Part shown: positions 20,794-32,805 of the stretch, in pieces
Layout of the letters: every line of letters begins with the position of its first letter
How positions within the stretch are numbered: the stretch's first letter is position 1
Assembly (NCBI GenBank): GCA_944990035.1
Contig: CALYLX010000080.1
Coordinates: 310,001 to 374,000, forward strand
Reading direction: 5' to 3'
Source of the DNA: Clitopilus passeckerianus
Taxonomy: Eukaryota; Basidiomycota; Agaricomycetes; Agaricales; Entolomataceae
Length of the DNA stretch: 64,000 bases
The notes under the pieces: model-generated
Seen by the model: the letters and a program-made list of their open reading frames with translations, nothing else
What the model was told of the DNA's origin: nothing
Database searches by the model: none
Translations under genes and position numbers: made by a program

Positions 20794-23700
20794 CTATCCA
20801 ACAAGCCTGAACCGGACAATTGTCCGTTCTCCCGCAAAAAGGAGATGTGTCCTATCAGGAAACGAAGTGATCTCCAACTCTCCACGCATCGGTTTGGTCT
20901 CTGATGAAGGTGATCTTGAAGGTGAGATGATTGAACCAACTGTTGATGAGGATGGTTGAGCTGAATCCAAGGCTACAGCTGCGTCGTCACCCTCAGACTT
21001 GACCGCAGGTGGTGCACGTGGGTGGGTATCCGTTGGAGATTGGAGGTCTGGTTGCTCGTAGTTATACATGCATACGAAGCGGGTTATAATCCCGGCGCTG
21101 TTGTCCATTATGCTGACCCACATGTCGGGGCTATGGCGTGCGTAAATATCCAGTAAACTCTCGGAAAAAAGAGAGTACCAACCTGAACTCTAGTTTCATA
21201 GCTTTGGCGATGTCCACCTTAATCTTGAGATGCTTCTCCTTGAAGTAGTCAAGTCGTTTTGCAAACTCGAAATCGAGAGCAACAACGGAGAATTCGCCGG
21301 CGAGGCGGAAGTCTAAGGCTATGGGTTGCTGGCCCTTTCCGCCAACCTTGTCGATATCAACCGGTAGTTGTTGCTTTGATTTGAGGTGCAGATATACTGC
21401 CTGGGCTTGAAAGAAGCCCTTCAGGCGGGTGCTGAAGATGGAGATGAGTGTTGAGCAGTTCTTGTATTCGGGATATGGGGGCGGTTTGGTCTAGACAAAG
21501 GAATAAACGTCAACGTTGCCCTGGTGTGGTAGTTACTATCGACCTACGTTAACACCATTGCGCATACAGTCCCTGGGTGGCTTGATTTTCAAGCGCAATG
21601 GCTGTCCACTCCTGGCTTTACATTGTCTGCAAAGATGGTCCGAAGTATCGAACGCACGAAGCATCCCACAATCAGCACTCTGGCATCTTCTGGGATCCTG
21701 ATCTATTTGACCCTCGGAGGAACGTGGAGTAGCGTGGAACCGTTTCGCCTGTAATATCAGAAATTAGTACCGCCGCTAAGCTTTGGGCAAATTCCAACAT
21801 ACGCTTGCTTCATCTGAATCGTCCCCAGAGTCGATATCCATATTGACATCCCCAGCGTCAGCCTCTGACGATTCCATTTTTGTCCTCTTTTTACTCTGGC
21901 GTTTCCTGTTCCTTATCCTGTCAACCTCGCAGAATTTCCACCTATACTCCTCCTTGCTCGGTAGAATATGTGTACAACGCTTTATCGAGCAGAGTCTGGC
22001 TCCTGGAACGAGTTCGTCCTGACGATGGCGATGCGCGGGCAACAAATCGGTCTAAGGCGAAGAAAATCAGAAACATAAGCGATACCCAAGAATAAGAGGG
22101 AGGTGTACCATAGACCTATCGCCGTCCAGCCTTGCATGCCTTCCCGTGATACCTTGTCGCTTTCGCTGATATTCACGGTGTCGTAATCTACATGTCACGC
22201 AGGTCTTCCCCCTATAACCAAGTGCTAAAGGAGCTGAACATTTGCGAATACCACATTGCGCGGGAGGCCCAGATGCTTGTGGTTGGGATTCGGCTTCCGG
22301 GGTGGTAGAGGTCGAAGTTGACGGCGGGGGTATTGAGGTTAAGGATGGGTCCGAAGCAGGGTCGGTGCTTGTAGAGACCTCTGGCCCACTGGAACGTCGA
22401 AGAGGAATGCGAATTTTGAGGCCTGTAGGTTGCTATGCCGCAACTGGTTTATATATTCTGATATGTTGGGGGAGAGGGGGATACTTACAGATGAACCACT
22501 GTCACGGTCCTCAGAGGACTCATCACCAGAAGTACTGTCCTCCTCTGAAGACAGGTCCGTGAGGTCACTATCCCACCCCATGATCCCACCTTCATCATTC
22601 GCCATCGGCTTCGCCTCTTTTCGCCCCAAAGCCTTAGGCTCTGGTGGGCAAAGCGAATCCATGATCTTCTCATCCTCCAAATTCATGAACATCTCCTCAT
22701 CATCTCCACCCTCTCCACCTTCAACATTCTCTGCCCACGTAACTTTCTTCTGAGACTTGCGCTTCTTGGCCTTGGTTTCAGGACGGCTCTTCCAGTGGTA
22801 CCTTATGCATGCTGTACATCTAGTCGATACCGAGTCGGGTTCGAGGCGCTGAGTGCAGCCAATTGTTGAGCATTCTCCGTGTTTCCTTGTGGCCTTGGTG
22901 GAAAGAGACAAAAAAGGGCTTGGAGTACCAGGTGTTGGGAGAGATGAAGCAGGATCGGTATTGGCAGGCGTGAGCTTGAGCTTCACGGTGGGTGTCTTCT
23001 TGGATTTTTTTCGAGATGGAATCGGCATGGGGGGCATAGTAGGTGAACAGGAAGAGGTGGGAGGTGTAGGTAGCTGAGCAGCAGGGTCCTGAGGTCAATA
23101 AACATGTCAGTTTAAAGCAAAAACCAGAGTGGTGATATGAAAGACGAACCCTTGCATCAAGATCTCGGACGTCGACCATTTTGACATCAATTGGAGTCTG
23201 TCCCTATAAGAACAAAAATAAGAAATCTGGCCAAAGAGGTCCAGACTTTGCAATTACTGAGCTTCCATTCCGGAACATATCCCTCGTGCCGGGTTGCATC
23301 TGAGTTCGTAACTGGTGCCGTTCAGCTCGAATCTCGTACATGCAGCGACTGCACATATTGTATTTGTGATTAGGGGCCAAAATGACCCCACAGCCATGCC
23401 TTGTACAAATGCGCGGGTCATGTCGTGGTCTGGGAGGATTGTATGCTGATACCCGTGGTTGAGGTGTTGGCTATGAATTCATGAGCATTTTACTGGCCGA
23501 ATGTCGAGTAATCACGTACCTTTATATAGGGAGGCACTTCTCCGGGAAGAAATAGGAATTCTCCACGAGAATTAAAGTGGGGAGCTACAATTGTAGCCGG
23601 CATATGGTGGTAAACATCTCGAGTTTCAAGGATTTGAGTAGGTAGATGGTATAGAGGTTGACGCCAATGATGTTGCTGAGATTGATGTTGCTGAGCCAAG

Positions 23701-24195
23701 GGTGGACCCTGATACTGAAGCATGGGTTGCTTTCAATGCCAATATTGTGAGATTTATGCAAATATTGGATGAAAGGAGGCCATAAACTCACTGAAGGGAC
23801 CACTGGGCCATTAGGAGGATACGGATTTCTTTGAAAAAACTGGCCTCTGGCCGACACGGAAGACGGGTGTCTTGGCTATAAGCACGTCCAGCGTAAGTAC
23901 AGCTCCAAAGCCATAACTAGATGCTGCTCACCATTTGGAGTTCGGGACCCAGCGTGCTAGGTACTGATGGAGGCCTCCAGCTATGAACAAGCGGTGCATT
24001 TGATTGTTGGCTCGACATGCCCATCTGGAGGGCATTCATGGCTCGGACGCAATTGGGACACAGTTCCATGTTGTACCCATGAGGCAGAATGTCGTTGCAT
24101 CCGTTACCAGCACATCGTCGACTCATAGGTACTTCATGCATATATGTGTCATTTGGACGCGTCTGGACGCGAAAATGAGCATCATCGACCTGCAT
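20794..24195 (-). CDS. Protein with six Cys4 zinc-finger-like modules (about 947 aa)
   Basis: Eleven exons join in phase: 24195-23932, 23875-23792, 23729-23520, 23470-23258, 23203-23150, 23088-22489, 22432-22109, 22051-21803, 21748-21548, 21490-21183 and 21130-20794. Six copies of C-X4-C-X12-14-C-X2-C are spread over exons 1, 4, 6, 7, 8 and 9: CAGNGC..CPNC, CTRHGC..CSRC, CSTIGC..CTAC, CGIRKC..CVTC, CSIKRC..CEVD and CQSADC..CRQC. The fifth has lost its last cysteine. Basic stretches follow several modules (YHWKSRPETKAKKRK, RHREYQRKRQ, RIRNRKRQSKKR). The last two exons hold a folded-looking domain (LAGEFSVVALDFEFAKR...MWVSIMDN). The modules probably bind zinc and perhaps nucleic acid or protein; I do not recognise the family. 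The start is the first ATG in exon 1; further 5' exons are possible. Confidence 0.7.
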
Positions 24196-24789
24196 TACCA
24201 GCTGGCGTATCTGAGGGGGACAATCTGGTCGCCATTGCGGCTGATCAGATAGCGTCAATAGTCAATCCGAGTCTTTTACTCACCAAGCTCCTCCACGTCG
24301 CCGTATGCGAGTACTCAAGCCTCAAGAACGCTCAATGCAATGAAAGAAGAGACTAAATTGCAGAAAATTTATAATGTTGCTCGTAAGCGCAATCACGGCA
24401 ACGCTAAATCTGGGGCTGAAAATGTGAATAAGCCGCCATCAAAGACCCTGTGGCTGCCGTCGATGACGACGATGTGGCCCAATATCGACTCAAATGCTCA
24501 AGAAACGTATGCTGGATCATGGTGGTCGTTGTCAAAGAGATCTTGGACACTGTCACTGTCATTACCGACGACAAGCTTCTGGCATCTATTAACCTGGGCC
24601 CATTCTTGTCCAGAGGCGCCTGTACGTTTCTCCCTATCACAAGGACCCTGATGAACCTCCTGGGAACGGCGCTAATCGGCTCCAAATAGAGTTTCCAGTT
24701 GCCAGTTGCCAACGTGGTCAACGCCGGACGACTTGAGGCGTCGCGGTTTTGGGGTGCTCTCTAATTGCTCTCCAACCACCAGAAATGCG
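24196..24789. other. Divergent promoter region; possible extra 5' exons
   Basis: Lies between the zinc-module gene and the Crinkler-like ATPase. The open frame at 24450-24689 followed by a GTACGT site could belong to an upstream exon of the ATPase gene, but no join gives a clean frame. Confidence 0.35.
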
Positions 24790-27700
24790 ATGTCAGACCC
24801 TGAGCTACACGAGCTCTGCTCAAAATTCAACATCAATATCATAGAAGAAGCATCACTCATTCTGTGGAACGTGTGGAAGGCCATACATCCGAACTACTCC
24901 TCCCTGCAATCGTGCATCAGTGCACTCACCAACGACACCAGCCTTTATGAGGCCTTAAAGCACGCCCACAACCAAAAGAAGTACGATGCTGTGCGGAAAT
25001 GGGTCCATGGTCAGTGACTTGCCATACTTGCAGCGTTCAGCGGCTAATTGCTGTTGATCAACCTCAGCCTCCATCAGTTCTCCTCCTTTAGCTGAGGATG
25101 CCGTATCCAACGACAGCCTTGTTCAGGCAGATGTGGAGGGTTTTCTAGAACAGTTACGGCCGTCAATGAAGAAATTGATTCTGGGAGAGTTAAAGCTCCC
25201 GTTATGGTCTCCAGACGATGCTGTAGTAACAGACTCAGAAGTCAGAAATCATATTTGCTCCCTTCGTATTCCGCTTGTCAATGGCAAGCCGAGTGTTCTT
25301 CTGCATGATCTTGGAAGATTTGGGTCGGACCCAGAACTGGCAGCAAGACTAGAAAATATTTTTATGGCGAATCATCATACGTTAGTATTTATTTTGTGCC
25401 CCTTTTCATGCTTTTATTTAAAATCTCCGCTTATTAGGTTTCTTGTCAATACATCTGGTTCCGGAAAGACAAGGCTGCTCCTGGAAGGACTGTGCAAGAA
25501 CTGGGGGTTCTACTTCACCTCCCTCGTAGATTCAAGCCAGCTTGGTTCAAGTGACATTCAAAACAGCATTCGCTCCTATCTACCCGATTCACAGGGCTTC
25601 AAAACAGCATTGCCAGCCAACGAAACACCCTACTTTGAACAATCCCTCCATCACAATCGTCGCCAGGCAGAAAGGGTGTTCAGCCTTGCATTCCTATCCC
25701 GACTACTCATCTTCAACCATTTTCTACAATTGCTATCCCCAACCAATGAGTTCGACGCTATTGCAACTGAACAAGAGCTCAAACGCCGTTGGCTGCTGTT
25801 GCAACTTCAGCCCTCAATCCTTCAATTTGACGTTCACGTATGGGATATATTCGACCATCTGGTTAACAAGCTCTCAGGGGCTTCTGATGGATACATCAAC
25901 TCCAGCATAAAATCACTCCTTTCCTCAGTCCGCAAGCGCTGCTTCCATCCGGACCCCTCAACAAGTTATGACTCCAACATTCCCGGCTTGGGCAGCTCAG
26001 CCAAGAACCAGTTCTTTATTGTCCTAGACGAAGCCCAATATGCCGCAACGCAGCACCTCTCTGCCTTCTGCTCCGAACAAGGTCACTCCCAAAGGCCAGT
26101 TCTACGAGAGATGGTCCGAGCTTGGGAGCTTCAGGCCTCCGGGCATGGCGTTTTCATCGTCGTTGCGGGAACTGGGATATCCAAGGACGTCGTCGACCAA
26201 GCTATGGCAAGCGCCATCATGAAGGAAGCAAAGTATAGGTGGTGTTCGGACACGGGAGCGTTCGATGAGGAGGGGGTGATGAGGAGATATGTGCAGAAGT
26301 ATCTCCCGAAGGCGATGCTAGAGAGGAAGGAGGGGAGAAGGTTGGTTCAGAGGATGGTGTATTGGCTACGAGGGAGGTGGGTCAAATCTTTCACACTTTC
26401 GTTGAAATGACTCGGTGCTGACTTGGGTTCTATCTGAAGACATCGATTCACTGCAGGCTACATATCCGAACTGCTCAATAACGGGTTCAGGCGGCCGCAT
26501 TCGCTGCTTGATTCCTACATCTACCACTTCACCCAGTTTCGGCCAAGTGATGCCCGGGAATGTGTTGAAGATGAAGGTCTCGGCCGGGCAACAATTGCTT
26601 CGCGGTATAAACTCGATTTTCACAAGCTCAGCAAAAGTTTGTTTCTCCCAGTCCTCGACGTTACCACCACCTTTAACACGCCCTATCTTCGCAGACCCCG
26701 ACATGATTGCAACTATTCACCAGCTCACGACACACTACATGATGCGCTCTACTCTTCCCGGTAAACTCGGCCAAGACGAGGCCATGTTCGTGGAATACGG
26801 TTTTGCACGTTTCACAGACTCTGAGACCCTATCTGTCGTAGCAGACGAACCTCTCGTCTTACTTGCTGCAGCCAACTGGACGAACATTCACTATCGCTCC
26901 ACCTACAAATTCTTCGCCAAGCAGATCGCCAACCACGACACTTATTCCAACGGATTCGAGAACTACATTGCCTATTGCCTTGCTATGGCATTTGCGCAAG
27001 GACACTATCGAATTGACGAGGTTTTCTCGTTCTGTGGGAAACCGCCTCCGTGGGCGCATTCGAAGGCGACTCTTGTTTCGCTCCACCAGAGTGATGGAGA
27101 GCCTAGTGTGTTGGAGGTGGGAGAGGTCGATGTCAGGGGTTCCGGTCCTTCAGTCGCGCTGGGAGTCAATGCTAAAACCACGGTGGCGTGCAAAAGGTGG
27201 CTAGAACATCGGCTCAATGCACCTATCTGCTTCCCGCACGCGTCCATGGGTCCAGATCTTCTGTTCGTTCTAAAGTTGGAGAAGGGAGGCGGCCTGATAT
27301 GGGTAGCTGTTCAGGCCAAATACTCGACGGGGAGAAATGAGATGCTTTCAAGGTCGTATCTTCGCCATGCTATCCGAAGTGTGACTCCTGCCAAGTTCTT
27401 CATTGACAAGGTGGGCTGGACTCATTTCGCCGTTCTATACGCAGCTAAACCAATATTATGATGCAGGAAGGAAATGCGTATTCCCCAGCTACGGATCCAA
27501 GTCTGGTTGACGATACTTTGGCCGCCTTGGAATCGCTTCCTCACCAGTGGTCTGAGGTCGGGAAATTCAGTCTCCTTCGCGTCATCGCGTCATTCCCCGC
27601 GAACACAGCGCTCAAAAGATGTGTTGAAGAGGACCCAGACACGGATGGGCATCCTATCACATCCCTCAACATGCAATTCATCAAAAATTTGACTAAGTCA

Positions 27701-27808
27701 ATGTCTCCTATCGATTATCTGGACCAGTTAGAGAAAAAGGCAAATCCTACGTTAGGAAAGCGGACTAGAAACTCAACAGCCCCGCCCCGCAAAAGAATAA
27801 AGATCTGA
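24790..27808 (+). CDS. Crinkler-like P-loop ATPase with nuclease-like C-terminus (908 aa)
   Basis: Six exons in phase: 24790-25009, 25068-25380, 25438-26376, 26440-26636, 26695-27410 and 27467-27808. The ATPase core has a Walker A motif (FLVNTSGSGKTRLL, followed by EGLCKNWGFYF) and a Walker B motif (FFIVLDEAQ), then VVAGTG as a sensor-like element. The C-terminal half contains GPDLLFVLKLE and IWVAVQAKYS, which resemble the acidic residue and (E/Q)XK of a PD-(D/E)XK restriction-like fold found in Crinkler/CR effectors. The protein ends with a basic KRTRN...RKRIKI tail that could act as a nuclear signal. The ubiquitin-like Crinkler header is not visible, so the 5' end may be incomplete. Likely acts intracellularly in conflict or effector biology; this is inference from the family. 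Confidence 0.72.
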
Positions 27809-27968
27809 ACAAATGTATATCTATGTGTAGCATCTGCTTATTGCTCTTGTATCGTTATTAAAGTTTTCAAAATGCTATCTAAATGTTCTTGTTTTCCACT
27901 TCACCTCTACAAACGTCAATGTCATTTTGTCCATACCGATACAATTGTACTGTAATTTAATCGAGATC

Positions 27969-29579
27969 TCAGTTGTAATGCTTCACAACCACACCTGCAA
28001 TAACCTCCTCTTCCGTGTTGTCAACAGTACTGGGTTTGAGGTCGGCCTGCCCGTAAGTCATGGTCCGACCTTTCCTCCAAGCTTCAGCAGTCGGAGCCTC
28101 CTTGTCATCGTCAAATTTCTTATTGATCCCAACTCGTTGGAGCATGGGGCTCTCAGCCAAGGGGCAAGCTTGAGATCGTTATTGCCCATGCAAAAGTAGA
28201 ATACACCAAGACGGGTGTGGCCACGTTGATCTTCGGGTGGTTGAACAACTCTGAAAGCTGAATGTCAGTCACTGCACGATTCAGAGGAGGTGAAAATGCG
28301 GAATGTCACCAACCTATGGATAGTAGCCCTGTAATACCCTCCTGAGAGGAACTCAAGCGCATCCCCGACATTGACAACAAGCGTGTTCTCGATGTGGGGA
28401 ACCCATTTCCAGGTGCCGTCACGAGCCTGGATCTGGAGTGCTGCAACGGGTTGGCTATAGAGAATTGTGAGGCTTCCAAAGTCTACACGGCGAAGAAGGC
28501 CATTTAGAATCGTGGAGAGACGGCCGCGAGAGCGACATCCTTACCTGTATGACCCTTCATCCAGACCCCATTCGTCTTCGCCTCCTCATCCTCTGATCTG
28601 GGATAGCTACCGTGGTTTGGTGAGAGATCCACTTAGCAGAAATTGACTGCGAGGGCTTACTATTTGATGAAACGGACTACAATAACGCTTCTCAGTGCGT
28701 AAAACATGACCGGTTAGAAAGAAGACCTACTATACCCCTCTGCCTGCTCGAATTCATGAGCTTTCACCAGGGTGTCCTCAGGGAACTCCAATCCCAGGGC
28801 GAGAAGGCTTTCTAATATCAAGAGAAGAGCTGGGGTTAAAGCGAGCCGTGCTTACCGGAAAAGCGGGTAGACCACATCTAGGTGAGTATGCCTTGCGATT
28901 TCTTGAATCTCAGGCAAGAATGGGCGGAGGGCTTTCGGATGCCGTGCTCTGTGAACATCGGGGTTGACTATGTTCCAAAGAAGAAGAAAACCGTAAGAAG
29001 GAACAATATGCGAGGGATTTCAAGGAACCTACCATTGTACTGCTCTGACTGATCGCGAACCCCGTTGGCAATGTGCTAACGATTCTTGATGAACAAGATG
29101 CCATGAATGTAAAGGGATAGATATACTAGCGCACCCAATAGTTTCGGGGTTTATACCCCTGGTAAACGCCCGTCTCTTTCATTGATCCCGAGTATAAATC
29201 TTTTTCTCCCTGAGGTCCTTGCGCAAAAGCGACGTCTGCAACATCAAACATCCTTTGAGTCTAGGGTTGAACGTAAGTGCATTAGTCGGGCTTGAAAGGA
29301 AGGCCGAAAGGCAAGCTCACTTGGTCGGGAGTATATCCGTGATTAATCACGATCAGAAAGCCGTGTTCCTGCATGGCATCTCGAACTCGGATGGCCTGCT
29401 CCGCACGATCCTCGGCGGTGGAGATCTTAGAAAAGTCAATGATAGGTAGATCCGCATAGTCGACTGCGACTGATCAGAATTGATCAAGAGGCGGATGCTT
29501 TGCTGAACTCACGATCAGCCTGAGTGGGTGGAGCATGAACGTAGCGATGAGTCTCTGGAGAGGTTACAGTGCTTGGCAT
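27969..29579 (-). CDS. 2-oxoglutarate/Fe(II) oxygenase, isopenicillin-N-synthase-like (C-terminal frameshift)
   Basis: A multi-exon gene from ATG 29579. Exons encode DYADLPIIDFSKI, the MQEHGFLIVINHG segment, GVYQGYKPRNYW, HIANGVRDQSEQYN, a helical middle and the catalytic jelly roll. The iron ligands are visible as GHTDFGS (HXD) and TIHRVV (distal His), the HXD falling across an intron. The arginine in HTRLGVFYF is the likely 2-oxoglutarate ligand, with glycine replacing the usual serine two residues on. Near 28158-28164 one base appears missing: the frame jumps from NNDLKLAP to ESPMLQRVGINKKF, and the natural end (...VVVKHYN) is at 27969. This alters only the last 65 or so residues. Substrate unknown; such enzymes oxidise small molecules. 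Confidence 0.78.
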
Positions 29580-30082
29580 GTTTCAAACTGACGTTCAAAG
29601 GATGATACAAGGCTGAGCAGAGTCAGAGCACGTCGGATTATTAGATTTTCGAGCTCTTTATATTCACGTTCCTGGATTGTCACAACTAGGGCTAGTCATG
29701 ATCAGCTGCCTTCCAACTCGTGGCCAGGATTGAATGAGCCTTCGATAGGAAGTGTCAATTCTTGATAGCACTTGAGCAATTTGGTCGCATAATTGCTCCT
29801 CAGTTAATGAACGCAAACCAGAGTATGTCCAGCGTCAAATGCGAAGCCCTTGAGCAGCCTAGGGTGTTATGCTGGTCGCAGGCCATGAAGTTCAGGTTGT
29901 CCTCTGTTTGATCTTGTCAGTTTTGGAGGGTTTCGACCTCCGCAGGCTACAAAGTTGTCTATGTTAGATTTCCAAGGTCCTTTGGCCCTTCTTGTGAGAA
30001 GGTGGGGTAACCTGGTTCTTTCAATTTTCAAGTTCTTGTGGCAATTGGATCACCATTTTCTTGAGCTACCGTCGTGATTCGG
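29580..30082. other. Divergent promoter region
   Basis: Between the oxygenase and the methyltransferase-like gene; no supported frame. Confidence 0.5.
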
Positions 30083-30816
30083 ATGGTTCAGCTACTAGTC
30101 GCTGCTCGGATTGCTTGTGCTCTGTTAATATGCTGGTCATACCACTTCAGCTACACGGCCCCAAATATCGCTCAGCCGAAGGAGCTGGTCCGCGTCGACG
30201 ATTGGACTGAGATGTGGTTTTCCAGCACATTGCAGTGGACCATGATTCGCTTGCGTAAGGTGAGGTTTGCGTGTAATCAGATTGTTTCTCTGGAGTTTAG
30301 ACTAACCCACTCTGATAGCCACTCTTCTGGATGATTGGGCTAGCGGAGATATTCATCTTCCTCCATCAAGTTCAGGAGACAGCTCCAGGACAGCTTCAGC
30401 TTCCTCCGATGTCTGTTCTCGGTGTTGTTCTCGTGCTTGCTGGAGTATACGTTCGGAAAGTCTGTTATGACACGATGGCAGAAAACTTTACGTTCTCTCT
30501 TGCTCTTCGTCAGAACCACAGGCTCATCACCAAGGGACCTTACGGTATTGTTCGACATCCAGCTTACACAAGTTACATCCTTCTCTATGCAGGAATTGGT
30601 CTCTGGTATACCTTTTCAGCGCTGAGAACCACCGATAATCCTTTCATCGTTGTGAAGGTAGTGTTCTGGGCATTCTCCACCTACAATTTGGTGAATTTGT
30701 TTGCCCTATTCAGTCGTATGTCAGTTGAGGACGCTATGTTGAAGAAACAGTTTGGAAAGGAGTGGGATGAGTGGGCACGAAAGGTTCCTTATAGCTTGAT
30801 TCCATATGTTATGTAG
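30083..30816 (+). CDS. Isoprenylcysteine carboxyl methyltransferase-like protein (224 aa)
   Basis: Two exons (30083-30259 and 30319-30816) joined in phase over an intron with GTGAGG and TGATAG ends. Hydrophobic segments occur near residues 5-20, 60-75, 85-105 and 135-190. The diagnostic SAM-binding signature of the ICMT/PEMT family is present: HRLITKGPYGIVRHPAYTSY, followed by NLF.LFSR and a C-terminal EEYL-like acidic helix (KKQFGKEWDEWARKVPY). Family members methylate the carboxyl group of prenylated cysteine at the ER membrane (Ste14-like), although many fungal paralogs have unknown substrates. The first in-frame ATG is used. Confidence 0.82.
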
Positions 30817-31095
30817 ATCTCTCGCCTGTAACTTCGCCGTACCCCCGGGTTTTTGAACTTGGAACATGATGATGTTGACAAGGAATTTGACGCTTGTTTG
30901 GGCGCTTGACTACAGAGTGATCACAGCCACACTCTTCATTTATTTTCCTATGTTATTTTCCGTGGTCATGTTATTTTCCGTGGTCATTGCCCTCGACCAA
31001 ACGGAGTTAGCACGTTAAAGCGGTCGGATTCGTCATTCGGCAGAGCATCTTCATCGTTCAAAGCATCGTCGGCAACGCGTTATGGTCTTTCACCG

Positions 31096-32606
31096 ATGCT
31101 ACGAACAGCAATAACGATCTCAAGGACTAGGCTCCTACCACCCCGACGTCTACCCCAATTTCCACCATGTAGAGGCCTCTCGTCGACTCCGAAACGCCTT
31201 CAGAACCGCTACATCCGGTTTGACGAGGAACCCAAGCATTTCTCGGACCCACATTCGAACAAAGGAGGGTCTAAACAAGCAAGGAGTCGACTAACGACAT
31301 ATGTTGGAGCTGGAATAGGTCTTGCTGGAGGTCTTTACTATGTAAATCAGTAAGCGGCAGGACTTCATATAGTACCTTGTTGCTCCAACTGATATTCTTT
31401 TTTCCCCAGTCTCGAGCAGGTGCCACAGACTGGGAGATGGAGATTCATGAACCTCGGACCGAATTGGGACACGAAAGTGAGATCTCTTTTGCTTCTAAAA
31501 GTCCCTCATACCTATTTGATGTTGTTCAAAGATCGGTGAAGAAACCCGCCGTCAAATGCTAGAGGAATATGGCAACAAAGTTCTACCAGCGCACCATCCT
31601 GTCTCAAAATCAGTCCGTCGCGTCGTGGCTAGGATTCTAGATGCAAACAAACTTGGGTCGATTAAAGGAGAGACTCCTTTGCCGTCAGCCTTTGGTCAAG
31701 ACACCTGGAACCCTGACGAGTCAATACGCAACGCCCCATCGAGAGAGTGGAATGTCATTGTTGTCAATGATACCAGGGTTGTGAATGCTGCTGCAACCCC
31801 TGGTCAGTATTCTACGTATTCTGAAACACTGTTTAGCCTAACCCTTGTTCCTGTAGGAACAATCGTCGTATTCACTGGAATCCTCCCCGTTTGCCGTGAC
31901 GATGACGGTCTAGCTGCTGTTCTTGCTCACGGTACGTTGATTCCACTTGTTCCGGCAGATGGGTACTGACCTATATCTAGAGGTCGGACATGTCGTAGCA
32001 CGCCATACGGCCGAGCGCGCTTCCTCCGCTACACTGGCGTTTGTTGCAATCTTTGTGATATCCAGTCTGATAGGCGTCGATTTCGGCCTATCAAATATGG
32101 TACATTCACTTCTTTTTGATTTGCCAAACTCGCGAAAGCAGGAGTTGGAAGGTATAGTCACCCTTCTCCTTTGCAGTATATCCGTAACTCAATATATTTG
32201 CTGCAGCTGATACCATTGGCATGACCCTAATGTCAAGGGCATGCTACGACCCCAAGGGTGCCTCAGAGTCAGTTTTCGCCCTTTTCTACCGGGAACGGGT
32301 TGCTGAACCATTGTTACAGAATGTTCCGACGACTAGGAGAATTAGAAAAGAAGATGGGAGGCTCATCGCTCTCCTTCCTGAATACTCATCCAAGCTCTGG
32401 ATCGCGTGTTGAGGTATGCTTATTTTGACTCTCCGCATGGATACTCGTTGATCTCTATGGTAATATAGGCTCTTGAAAAGATCCTTCCTGAGGCGTATGC
32501 AACGCTTGCCGCAAATCCTGAGTGTAGTGGTGTGGCCGATAGCTTCCAACGGTTCAGAGCGGCCGGAATCCTTGGCGGGTTTGGCGATAGAGATGTTTGG
32601 GCGTGA
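31096..32606 (+). CDS. OMA1: Mitochondrial metalloendopeptidase OMA1 (376 aa)
   Basis: Eight exons in phase: 31096-31349, 31410-31476, 31532-31802, 31857-31931, 31981-32151, 32207-32267, 32320-32413 and 32469-32606. The N-terminus is rich in Arg/Ser and lacks acidic residues (MLRTAITISRTRLLPPRRL), as in mitochondrial presequences; a hydrophobic segment follows (YVGAGIGLAGGLYYV). The M48 zinc motif HEVGH is assembled across an intron (LAAVLAH/EVGHVVARHTAERAS), and the downstream glutamate ligand is in ELEADTIGMTLM. NTHPSSGSRVEAL matches the C-terminal M48 motif. OMA1 is an inner-membrane quality-control protease that cleaves stressed membrane proteins. A housekeeping gene inside the accessory region. 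Confidence 0.9.
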
Positions 32607-32695
32607 CATATAGATGGTTATTATTATACTCTCTACTCATAATGATATTCGTAGAATGTGTTGTTTCAACAAATGCAAGGAAGCTTGGGCTAGTG

Positions 32696-32710
32696 TCAAA
32701 CAAGTACAAT
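32696..32710 (+). promoter_or_regulatory. Family promoter box, variant TCAAACAAGTACAAT
   Basis: 95 bp upstream of the ATG at 32806. It lies only 90 bp after the OMA1 stop, so the family gene has its own compact promoter. Confidence 0.72.
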
Positions 32711-32805
32711 CTGTCGGAAACAGCGAACAGACAGTGGCCGGACTATCACATCCCACCTTTACTTTCACCACCACCACCACCACCACCATCACACAAAAAC
32801 TTGAA

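Noticed and set aside
22820..23179. Minus frame of 119 codons inside the zinc-module gene
   Set aside because: It spans an intron and is out of phase with the exon chain that carries the Cys4 modules.
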